Part shown: positions 57,175 to 64,000 of the stretch, piece by piece
Layout: every line of letters starts with the position of its first letter
How positions within the stretch are numbered: the first letter of the stretch is position 1
NCBI GenBank assembly: GCA_019414445.1
Contig: DXMA01000003.1
Coordinates: forward strand, 109,200 to 173,199
DNA: 64,000 nucleotides
Direction of reading: 5' to 3'
DNA from: Collinsella sp.
GTDB lineage: Bacteria > Actinomycetota > Coriobacteriia > Coriobacteriales > Coriobacteriaceae
Program-made: the position numbers and the translations under genes
Notes under the pieces: generated by a model
Databases searched by the model: none
The model's input: only the letters and a program-made list of their open reading frames with translations
Told to the model about the DNA's origin: nothing

Positions 57175-57708
57175 ATGTTGAAGAAAACCCTCGCCTTCGC
57201 CCTGTCGGCGGCGCTTTTCGCGTTCTCGCTCGCCGGCTGCGCCGGAAATTCAAGCGACAGCGCAAAGGCAAGCGATGCCGATTCCCAGGAAAAGACCGAA
57301 CAGGCGGCCGATGCGCCCGAGGGCGCAAGCTCTGCCCCCATCACCGCCGACAAGGTGGCCGACGGCACCTATCCGATCACCGTAGATTCCAGCTCGAGCA
57401 TGTTCAGGATTGTGGACGCCCAGCTCATCGTGGAAAACGGCTCCATGCACTGCGTGATGACGCTTTCCGGCACGGGCTACGGCAAGCTCTTCATGGGCAC
57501 GGGCGACGAGGCTGCCGCCGCGAGCGAGGCCGACTTCATCCCCTATGTGGAAAACGCGGAAGGCAAGTACACCTACGACGTGCCCGTTGATGCGCTCGAC
57601 GAGGACACCGCCTGCGCCGCGTGGAGCATTAAAAGGGAGCGGTGGTACGACCGCACGCTCGTATTCGAATCCGCCGGCGTCGATCTGCGCGCCGACGCAC
57701 TGAAGTAA
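57175..57708 (+). CDS. Small lipoprotein with NEAT-like beta domain (hypothetical)
   Basis: 177 residues. A signal peptide with lipobox (LFAFSLAGCAGN) is followed by an acidic linker to about residue 55. The single domain has DGTYPITVDSSSSMFRIVDA, LIVENGSMHCVMTLSGTGYG and KLFMGTGDEAAAAS. The strand pattern (a DGTY start, then DG-like and TLSGxGY strands) recalls heme-binding NEAT domains or related immunoglobulin folds, but I cannot confirm a family. It lies between the exported chelatase and the ABC binding protein. GAAAGGAA precedes the ATG. It might hand a tetrapyrrole or metal complex to the transporter. Confidence 0.75.
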   Translation: MLKKTLAFALSAALFAFSLAGCAGNSSDSAKASDADSQEKTEQAADAPEGASSAPITADKVADGTYPITVDSSSSMFRIVDAQLIVENGSMHCVMTLSGTGYGKLFMGTGDEAAAASEADFIPYVENAEGKYTYDVPVDALDEDTACAAWSIKRERWYDRTLVFESAGVDLRADALK

Positions 57709-57712
57709 CGCC

Positions 57713-59284
57713 ATGCGGTCGATTCTTCCCAAGGGGGAAAACAGGAAGCGCCACAGCATCACGGCGCGCGCGATCGCCTGCGTACTCGTCGCCCTGCTCG
57801 CGCTTCCTTTCGCGGGGTGCAGTGCGAGCCCGAACGCGACCGGTGGCACGGCAGGCTCTCAGGAATACACTGTGAGCGTCTCGCTCTCCGGCGGGTCAGG
57901 GCGCGCAAGCATCGCCTCACCCACCACAATTGTGAAGGATGGCGACACCTACACCGCGACCATCACCTGGTCGAGTTCGAACTACGACAAGATGACCGTC
58001 GACGGCGTAGACTACGCGCCCGTAAACGACGGCGGCAACTCCACGTTCGAGATACCCGTCACGCTCGACGAGGACATCGCCGTGTCGGCCGAGACCGTTG
58101 CCATGTCGACGCCGCACACCATCGACTACACGATCCACTTCGACTCATCCACCATGAAGAAGAAAACGGGCGACGATGCAAGCGGCGACTCCCCTGCGGG
58201 AACGGCTTCAAGCGCCGCGGCCGACTTCCACAACGCCGATTTGGGCTGCGGCTGGGAGCCGACGGGGACGCTTCAGCTAGAATACGCCAAGCACTTCACT
58301 GTCGACGAGTTCGAAGGCGGCTTGCGGCTTATCTGCGTTTCGAACGGGGAGCGCTTCCTCGTGGTGCCGCAGGATGCGAAGGTACCTGATGGGTTGAGCT
58401 CCGACATCGCGGTCATAAGGCGCCCCGCCGACAAGGTGTACCTCGTGTCGTCGGCGACGATGTGCCTGGTCGACGCGCTCGATGCGAACGACAATATCAT
58501 CATGTCGGGCACGAAGGCCGACGATTGCTCGGTCGGGGGCTTCAAAAGCGCGCTCGAAAGTGGGGCGATCGCCTACGGCGGCAAGTACAGTGCGCCCGAC
58601 TACGAGCGAATATCGACCTCGGGCTGCACGCTCGCCATCGAGAACACCATGATCAACCACACGCCCGATGTGAAGGAAAAGCTGCAGAAGCTCGGGCTCG
58701 TCGTGCTCACCGAACAGTCGTCGAGCGAGCCCGAAGCACTCGGGCGCGTCGAGTGGATTAAGCTTTTCGGCGTCCTGTTCGACAAGGAAGACGAGGCCGC
58801 GCACCTGTTCAACGAGCAGAAGGCCCGCGTCGAGCAAACGTCGAGGCTCGCGTCGTCAGGTAAAACCGTGGCGTATTTCTACATTAACTCGAACGGGGCC
58901 GCCGTCACACGGCGGGCGGGCGACTACGTGGCGCAGATGATCGAACTTGCAGGCGGCAGCTACGCGCTCGATGACGCGCAGACGGCGTCGACGTCAGGTT
59001 CGTCAGTAACGCTCGAAATGGAGCGCTTCTACGCGACGGCGAAGGATGCCGACATCATCGTCTACAACGGCACCATCGACGAATCGGTTGCCACCTTGAA
59101 AGACTTCGTAGGCAAAAACGCGCTATTGTCGCAGTTCAAAGCTGTAAAGAACGGCAACGTCTGGGTCACAAGCGCCGACATGTACCAGCAGATGACTTCT
59201 ACCGCCGACATTATCGACGAGCTGCACGGGGCGTTCACCGGCGATAACGCAAGCGACTTCCATTATCTGAGGAGGCTCGGCTAG
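57713..59284 (+). CDS. Lipoprotein substrate-binding protein of corrinoid/siderophore type with extra N-terminal domain
   Basis: 523 residues, much longer than a normal BtuF/FepB protein. Lipobox region LLALPFAGCSAS; residues about 45-150 form a beta-rich domain (IVKDGDTYTATITWSSSNYD, TPHTIDYTIHFDSST) that resembles NEAT-type modules. From about 190 on there is a class III periplasmic-binding fold (ERISTSGCTLAIENTMI, LGRVEWIKLFGVLFDKEDEA, YFYINSNGAAVTRRAGDYV, ADIIVYNGTIDES). It begins four bases after the preceding stop and is followed by its permease. The likely ligand is a corrinoid, heme-like tetrapyrrole or metal chelate, inferred from the riboswitch and chelatase. Confidence 0.8.
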   Translation: MRSILPKGENRKRHSITARAIACVLVALLALPFAGCSASPNATGGTAGSQEYTVSVSLSGGSGRASIASPTTIVKDGDTYTATITWSSSNYDKMTVDGVDYAPVNDGGNSTFEIPVTLDEDIAVSAETVAMSTPHTIDYTIHFDSSTMKKKTGDDASGDSPAGTASSAAADFHNADLGCGWEPTGTLQLEYAKHFTVDEFEGGLRLICVSNGERFLVVPQDAKVPDGLSSDIAVIRRPADKVYLVSSATMCLVDALDANDNIIMSGTKADDCSVGGFKSALESGAIAYGGKYSAPDYERISTSGCTLAIENTMINHTPDVKEKLQKLGLVVLTEQSSSEPEALGRVEWIKLFGVLFDKEDEAAHLFNEQKARVEQTSRLASSGKTVAYFYINSNGAAVTRRAGDYVAQMIELAGGSYALDDAQTASTSGSSVTLEMERFYATAKDADIIVYNGTIDESVATLKDFVGKNALLSQFKAVKNGNVWVTSADMYQQMTSTADIIDELHGAFTGDNASDFHYLRRLG

Positions 59285-59288
59285 CGCC

Positions 59289-60329
59289 ATGAGAAGCCGG
59301 CTTTCCATGGCATACGACGAATCGGGGCGCGCCGCGCGGTATCGCGTCGTGACGGCGCTGCTCGCTGTTGCCCTCATCGTGCTCGTCGGGGCCAACCTGT
59401 GCATCGGGAGCGTGCTCGTGCCCGCAGACCACATCCCCGGCATCCTTTCGGGCGGTGCGGCCAATTCCATGGAAAGCCAGGTCATCTGGGAGATTCGCCT
59501 GCCGCGCGTGCTTTCAGCCGTGCTTCTCGGCGGGGCACTTTCGCTTTCCGGGTTCCTGCTGCAGACGTTTTTCAACAACCCCATCGCCGACCCGTTCATC
59601 TTGGGCGTCTCCTCGGGCGCAAAGTTCGTCGTCGCGCTTACGATGATCGTACTTCTGGGCGCGAACCAGGCCATGTCCTCGCCGGCCATGGTGGCCGCAG
59701 CGTTTCTGGGCTCGCTTATCACCATCGGCTTCGTGCTCCTCATCGCACGGCGCATAAGTTCCATGGCCATGCTCATCGTGGCGGGCGTCATGGTGGGATA
59801 CATCTGCTCGGCGGCGACGAACTTCCTCATCGCCTTCGCCGACGACCAGTCCATCGTGAACCTGCACAACTGGTCTTTGGGTAGCTTCTCGGGTTCGAGC
59901 TGGGACGACATCGCGGTCATCGCGGTCGTGGTGATCACCGTGAGCGCATGCGTATTCGCGATATCGAAGCCCCTTTCCGCCTTCCAGCTGGGAGAAGCCT
60001 ACGCGAAAAGCGTCGGCGTGAACGTCGAACGCTTCCGCGTGGTGCTCGTCCTTCTAGCGAGCATGCTCTCCGCCTGCGTGACCGCGTTCGCTGGTCCGGT
60101 GTCGTTCGTAGGCATCGCGGTTCCGCATCTCGTGAAGTCGGCGCTAAAGTCGTCGAAGCCCATCCGCGTGATTCCTGCGTGCTTCTTGGGAGGCGCCATC
60201 TTCTGCGCGGGCTGCGATTTGATCGCGCGCACGCTGTTCTCTCCCGTCGAGCTTTCCATCAGCGCCGTCACCGCCATCTTCGGCGCTCCGGTGGTTATCG
60301 CGCTCATGTTGAAGAAGCGGGTGAGGTAG
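59289..60329 (+). CDS. BtuC/FecCD-family ABC transporter permease
   Basis: 346 residues with about ten membrane segments. Family motifs: WEIRLPRVLSAVLLGGALSL, GFLLQTFFNNPIADPFILG, GVSSGAKFVVAL-type region and VTAFAGPVSFVGIAVPHLVK. It imports cobalamin, heme or iron-siderophore complexes with the adjacent binding protein and ATPase. It starts four bases after the binding-protein stop, and the ATPase start follows its own stop directly. Confidence 0.94.
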   Translation: MRSRLSMAYDESGRAARYRVVTALLAVALIVLVGANLCIGSVLVPADHIPGILSGGAANSMESQVIWEIRLPRVLSAVLLGGALSLSGFLLQTFFNNPIADPFILGVSSGAKFVVALTMIVLLGANQAMSSPAMVAAAFLGSLITIGFVLLIARRISSMAMLIVAGVMVGYICSAATNFLIAFADDQSIVNLHNWSLGSFSGSSWDDIAVIAVVVITVSACVFAISKPLSAFQLGEAYAKSVGVNVERFRVVLVLLASMLSACVTAFAGPVSFVGIAVPHLVKSALKSSKPIRVIPACFLGGAIFCAGCDLIARTLFSPVELSISAVTAIFGAPVVIALMLKKRVR

Positions 60330-61646
60330 ATGGGGGAATTCGTGCCGCGGCCCAAAACGCTCGGAGGGGACATTCCATGCTTAGACAGTCCTGAGCTCGC
60401 ACGAAAGCGCCAGAAGGCACTTTCGGCTCGTGCGGAACTGCGCGCGGAACGCCTCCTCCGAGCGGAGCCGAACCTCGAAACTACGGTCGAAACGCAGGCT
60501 GACGGAGCGCCGCTTTTCCACATAAGCGACCTGTCGGCGGGCTACGACAAGAAGGTCGTAGTCGAAGGCGTCGATCTGGAAGTTCGCGCGGGCGACGTCG
60601 TGGCGCTCATCGGGCCGAACGGCTCGGGCAAGTCGACCATCTTGAAAACCATCACACGCCATCTGGCACCGCTTGCCGGCGCAGTCGAGCTCGACGGGCG
60701 GGAGATTTCCCGATGGAAGACGGCGGAGTTTGCAAGGAACCTTGCCGTTATGCTGACAGATCGCCCCCGGACCGAGCTCCTCACCTGCCGCGATGTCGTA
60801 GAGGCGGGAAGGCACCCCTACACCGGGCGAATGGGCACACTCTCGCCCGACGACCATAGTCGGGTCGACGAGGCCATGAAAACCGCACATGTGGAAGAGC
60901 TCGCCGAGCGCGACTTCATGCAGATAAGCGACGGGCAACGCCAGCGCGTCATGCTCGCACGCGCCATCGCGCAGGATCCGCGTGTGCTCGTGCTCGACGA
61001 GCCCACGTCATATCTCGATATCCGCTACCAGATCGACCTGCTGCGAATACTTCGCCACCTTGCGAAATCGCGGAATGTGGCTGTCATCATGTCCATCCAC
61101 GAACTCGAGCTCGCGCAGAAAAGCGCCGACAAGGTGATTTGCGTGAAGGACGGCCGGGTCTTCCGCGCCGGCGCACCCGAGGACATATTCACGCGCGAGA
61201 CGATTGGCGAGCTCTACGGCCTTCAACATGGCACCTTCAACGAGCGCTTCGGCAGCGTGGAAATTGGACGCCCGCACGGCGATGCGCACACGTTCGTCAT
61301 CGCCGGCGCAGGTACGGGGTCGGCTGTGTTTCGCCAGCTCATCCGGCAGGGCAAGGCGTTCTACACGGGCGTTCTGCACGAAGGGGACATCGACTGCGAG
61401 CTCGCGCGCGACCTGGCGGCGGAATGCGTGGCCGAGCGCGCCTTCGAGCCGATCGGGGATAGAACCATAGCCCGCGCCAAAGAGCTCCTCGTCCACTGCG
61501 CGCGCCTTATCGTGTGCCCCTCCGCCTTCGGCACCATAAACGCCCGCAACGCAGAGCTCGTCGAGTTCGCACGCTCGCATGGTGTCGAGGTCATGCGAGT
61601 ATGCGAAGGCGCATCGGAGGATTCCCATTTGGAGTGGGAAGAATAA
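60330..61646 (+). CDS. BtuD/FecE-type ATPase with added C-terminal domain
   Basis: 438 residues. A ~55-residue charged N-terminal extension precedes the ATPase core: ALIGPNGSGKSTILKTITRH (Walker A), MQISDGQRQRVMLARAIAQD (signature) and VLVLDEPTSYLDIRYQIDLL (Walker B). From about residue 300 an extra domain follows: HTFVIAGAGTGSAVFRQLIR, GVLHEGDIDCELARDLAAEC, RLIVCPSAFGTINARNAEL. It looks like a nucleotide-binding Rossmann-like fold (glycine-rich first strand). I recall similar extensions on some clostridial FecE-like ATPases, unchecked. It energises the BtuC-like permease. Confidence 0.9.
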   Translation: MGEFVPRPKTLGGDIPCLDSPELARKRQKALSARAELRAERLLRAEPNLETTVETQADGAPLFHISDLSAGYDKKVVVEGVDLEVRAGDVVALIGPNGSGKSTILKTITRHLAPLAGAVELDGREISRWKTAEFARNLAVMLTDRPRTELLTCRDVVEAGRHPYTGRMGTLSPDDHSRVDEAMKTAHVEELAERDFMQISDGQRQRVMLARAIAQDPRVLVLDEPTSYLDIRYQIDLLRILRHLAKSRNVAVIMSIHELELAQKSADKVICVKDGRVFRAGAPEDIFTRETIGELYGLQHGTFNERFGSVEIGRPHGDAHTFVIAGAGTGSAVFRQLIRQGKAFYTGVLHEGDIDCELARDLAAECVAERAFEPIGDRTIARAKELLVHCARLIVCPSAFGTINARNAELVEFARSHGVEVMRVCEGASEDSHLEWEE

Positions 61647-61660
61647 ACTGGACTTTCTTT

Positions 61661-61756
61661 TAAGGATCCTCAGGCTACAGCTCCTACACCGGCGAGGTCT
61701 CCAAGGCGCCGGAGAACCTCGTGAACAGGGATTTCCACGCCGACGAGCCCAACTAG
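61661..61756 (+). pseudogene. IS3/IS150-type transposase fragment
   Basis: The plus strand encodes YSSYTGEVSKAPENLVNRDF and then HADEPN before a stop at 61754-61756. This resembles the segment YSSYxGE...PNLLxRDFxAxxPNxKW just before the DDE core of IS150-like OrfB. There is no start, and the catalytic core is absent. It lies between the last cobalamin-island gene and the tetR stop and marks the right edge of the island. Confidence 0.6.
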
Positions 61757-61758
61757 GC

Positions 61759-62370
61759 CTAATCCAAGCGAGATTCCAGACTCGACAGACCATTGAGAGT
61801 CAGATCGTTGGCGACCTCAGAGACGCGCTCGATAGGAACCGAGCCGTCAGACAGTGCCCACGTGCGATAGATACCGATAATACCCGACAGCAAAAACGCC
61901 AGATAGTAGTCGAACATCTCGTCCTTGAGACCTTGGGGCAGCAGATCGCGCTCGGCAATCTCATGTTCGAGCGGCGCACGAAGACGAGCCATGAAATCAT
62001 CGAGCGGAATATTCTCGATCAGCTGACGATTGAGCACTAAGTTGTTGCACAGTGCCTCATTAACGGTTTTAAAGAAGGTCGCCGCCGCGCCAAGAGCGCG
62101 CTCGCTGGTGTCACCGTCCATAGAAGCAAGCGTTTTCTCGACCGAGTCGACAATCATCTCCACCACATCGACGGCAATGGCATCGAGCAGGCCGTCAACC
62201 GTACCAAAGTGAACGTAAAAGGTCTTGCGGTCGACATTGGCCTCGCGCGCGATGGCACTCACCGTAATGTCTGCCAGCGGCTTTTCCATGAGCAGGCGCT
62301 CGAAAGCCGAAAGGATGGCATTACGGCTGCGAATGATGCGACGATCAAGACGCGGTTTGCTGGTTGCCAT
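61759..62370 (-). CDS. TetR-family transcriptional regulator
   Basis: 203 residues. An N-terminal helix-turn-helix, ITVSAIAREANVDRKTFYVH followed by FGTVDGLLDA, is typical of TetR proteins that use an FYxHF recognition helix. The C-terminal ligand domain is hydrophobic and unassigned (MFDYYLAFLLSGIIGIYRTW). Resembles the DhaS/TetR_C_8-like group. ATG at 62370 with GAAGGGA upstream. The target is unknown; the flippase-like gene upstream on the same strand is one candidate. Confidence 0.9.
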   Translation of the reverse strand: MATSKPRLDRRIIRSRNAILSAFERLLMEKPLADITVSAIAREANVDRKTFYVHFGTVDGLLDAIAVDVVEMIVDSVEKTLASMDGDTSERALGAAATFFKTVNEALCNNLVLNRQLIENIPLDDFMARLRAPLEHEIAERDLLPQGLKDEMFDYYLAFLLSGIIGIYRTWALSDGSVPIERVSEVANDLTLNGLSSLESRLD

Positions 62371-62486
62371 GGGCGTGTCCCTTCGATATGCAAGCATTCA
62401 TCAACAGATGAGAGATAATCTACGTAAGAGGATTATCCCCCATACAGCACAAATATGCCCCGCATCATGAAGAACGCACGACTGCC

Positions 62487-63794
62487 CTACTGCGACTTGG
62501 GATGCTTCTTCTTATTGAGTGCCGACGGAGATACGCGAATACCATCGCCTGTCTGGCGCACATAGGCTTTATGAGCCGGCTTAGCGGTCCCAGAAGCCTT
62601 CTGAGCGCGCTTCTTGGGATCAACGGTAACAGCATTCGTGGGGTGCGGCATAGTGGGCGCAGAGGGCGTCTGAGGCGTGCGGCCGAGCTTGCGCATCACA
62701 CGATCCCAACGCGCATGGATGCTCTCGTTGTGGGCGCTCTTAAGTCCCAGCAGGGGCGCAGCCAAAATGGTCGGCGCAATAAACGTAATGAGGCGCCACA
62801 GCAGATAGCCGGCGGTCGAAGCCGACCCAAAGAAATGACCCAAGAACAATGCAAAGCCGCCCTCAGCGCCACCAGTTCCACCGGGCAGGGGGACCGCAGA
62901 GCTCAGCAGCTGGACAAAGGCGCTCGCGGCCATGACCGAGAAAAAGTCGACCTCGTGGTGGCCAAAGGCAAGCATCAGGAAATACGGCACCAGATAGAAA
63001 AACGCGAGTTGCAGCATGGTGATGACCACCGTGAGCAGCATGGAAGAAAAATGTCCGGCTGAAAGCTTGAACTTCTCGGAGAAGGAGTAGATCTCGCCAT
63101 CGACAAACGTGCGCCATCCCTCGATCTTAGTGGCCGAGACACCAATGCGCTCAAGCCAATTGATGATGCAATGGGCGACGCGCGTGACGGTCTTAGGCAT
63201 GAGCGCGACGGCGAAGATGCCCAGCAAGATGCAGCAGTGCCCACCAAAGCTAAAGACGCACAGCAACGTCATGTCGCCATAGCGCTCGGCAAAAAACGGC
63301 ATGCGAGCAAGCAGTAGGATAGCGCCCCAGGCAACGAGGCCAAACTGGTACACGATAAAACGCGTGAATTGCGTGGCGCCGGCCTCGCCCACGTTTTGGC
63401 CGGCCTTGGTCAGGCGATAGATTTGAGCCGGGGTGGAGCCCATCATCATGGGCGTCAGGTTACCAAAGAAGATGCCACTCGCCTCGACCGAGATCAGGTC
63501 GCGGATGCCGACGGGCGAATTGGGATCGAGCCAGACGGCGATCGCATAGGCCACAATGCCAAAGAACAGGTACATGAACATGCAAAGACACGCGACAACG
63601 AGCCATGACGCCTGGACGCTCGACATAGCGGCCCAGAACTGCCCCATCTGCCCGGTTACCACCAGATAGACGATATAACCTACCAGCACGACGCCGATAA
63701 AGATGGCGCCGCGGCGTGCGCTCTTATTGTCATCTCCGCCCGAGGCCTCAACCTCGACCTGGGGCTTAGACGTATGCTGAGAGGACTCCGTCAT
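62487..63794 (-). CDS. LPG-synthase/AglD-type flippase-like membrane protein (UPF0104)
   Basis: 435 residues with about eight hydrophobic segments. Family motifs: GNLTPMMMGSTPAQIYRLTK and PLPGGTGGAEGGFALFLGHF. These match the lysylphosphatidylglycerol-synthase transmembrane domain without the catalytic aminoacyl-transfer domain, so it is probably a lipid or lipid-linked glycan translocase. A ~75-residue basic C-terminal tail (KKRAQKASGTAKPAHKAY and similar) extends into the cytoplasm. AGAAGGAG precedes the ATG at 63794; an in-frame start at 63860 has no such site. Confidence 0.88.
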   Translation of the reverse strand: MTESSQHTSKPQVEVEASGGDDNKSARRGAIFIGVVLVGYIVYLVVTGQMGQFWAAMSSVQASWLVVACLCMFMYLFFGIVAYAIAVWLDPNSPVGIRDLISVEASGIFFGNLTPMMMGSTPAQIYRLTKAGQNVGEAGATQFTRFIVYQFGLVAWGAILLLARMPFFAERYGDMTLLCVFSFGGHCCILLGIFAVALMPKTVTRVAHCIINWLERIGVSATKIEGWRTFVDGEIYSFSEKFKLSAGHFSSMLLTVVITMLQLAFFYLVPYFLMLAFGHHEVDFFSVMAASAFVQLLSSAVPLPGGTGGAEGGFALFLGHFFGSASTAGYLLWRLITFIAPTILAAPLLGLKSAHNESIHARWDRVMRKLGRTPQTPSAPTMPHPTNAVTVDPKKRAQKASGTAKPAHKAYVRQTGDGIRVSPSALNKKKHPKSQ

Positions 63795-63901
63795 GAGACT
63801 CCTTCTAACAGTCAAAATATCTTGGATATTGTACCCGTAAGGGCCATAGGCAGAACGCAAAGCTCTGGTTCAAACGGGAATTGCAGACGGTTGTTTGAAA
63901 A

Positions 63902-63934
63902 TAAAAAAAACCCGGCCTTCCATAGGAAGTCCGG
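63902..63934 (-). terminator. Intrinsic terminator of tRNA-Glu
   Basis: On the minus strand CCGGACTTCC and GGAAGGCCGG (63934-63912) form a ten-pair stem with one mismatch around TAT, followed by a run of eight T residues interrupted by one A. Confidence 0.85.
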
Positions 63935-63946
63935 ATATCAGATGCG

Positions 63947-64000
63947 TGGTAGCCCGTACCAGATTCGAACTGGTGATCTCCGCCTTGAGAGGGCGGCGTC
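63947..64000 (-). tRNA. tRNA-Glu(CTC), 5' part outside window
   Basis: The 3' part is present: anticodon arm CCGCC-CTCTCAA-GGCGG with anticodon CTC, T arm ACCAG-TTCGAAT-CTGGT, 3' acceptor strand ACGGGCT, discriminator A and encoded CCA. The D arm and 5' acceptor strand lie beyond base 64000. Confidence 0.88.

Overview
The window looks like a chromosome segment of a gut-type anaerobic actinomycete of the class Coriobacteriia, most likely Collinsella or a close relative. This is inferred from the mixture of genes (ADP-glucose glycogen cluster with a GlgC/GlgD pair, GH13-GH77 fusion, single-chain iron-sulfur serine dehydratase, LoaP/NusG-type antiterminator, anaerobic cobalt-early B12 pathway) and from the G+C-rich codon use. 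No rRNA or other species marker is present, so the genus is an inference.

Layout. (1) 1-7.1 kb, minus strand, visibly A+T-richer: an exo/capsular polysaccharide operon headed by a LoaP-like antiterminator, then a priming sugar-1-phosphate transferase, an Alg14/Alg13-like two-protein glycosyltransferase, a GT32, a GT2, a Wzy-like polymerase, a remnant of a second membrane protein, a GT2 and a glycosyltransferase cut by the window edge. (2) 7.8-9.4 kb: tRNA-Ala(GGC), thiamine pyrophosphokinase and a HAD phosphatase. (3) 9.7-23.0 kb, plus strand: glycogen metabolism, glgB-glgP-glgC-glgD-glgA followed by a GH13-MalQ fusion. GlgB and GlgA carry long Lys/Ala/Pro/Thr-rich tails that resemble histone H1. 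(4) 23.1-39.6 kb: housekeeping genes (fmdB-like zinc ribbon, rsmB, fmt, def, priA, gltX, metK, L-serine dehydratase, an L,D-transpeptidase and a MacAB-type ABC system), punctuated by several long intergenic palindromes.

(5) 39.7-61.7 kb: a G+C-richer cobalamin island bounded by an IS21-type transposase scrap on the left and an IS3/IS150-type scrap on the right. A minus-strand operon of 17 overlapping genes (cbiF to cbiJ) encodes nearly the whole anaerobic corrin pathway plus nucleotide-loop assembly. The precorrin-2 C20-methyltransferase gene cbiL, however, is reduced to its first few codons joined to its last third. Divergent from it, a strong promoter and a cobalamin riboswitch drive an envelope operon: an exported lipoprotein form of the cobaltochelatase CbiK, a small lipoprotein, a large binding lipoprotein with an extra N-terminal beta-rich domain, a BtuC/FecD permease and an ATPase with an added C-terminal domain. 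This looks like a B12-regulated tetrapyrrole/corrinoid or metal uptake system coupled to an extracytoplasmic chelatase, and it is the best candidate for an undescribed system here. (6) 61.8-64 kb: a TetR regulator, a flippase-like membrane protein and a partial tRNA-Glu(CTC).
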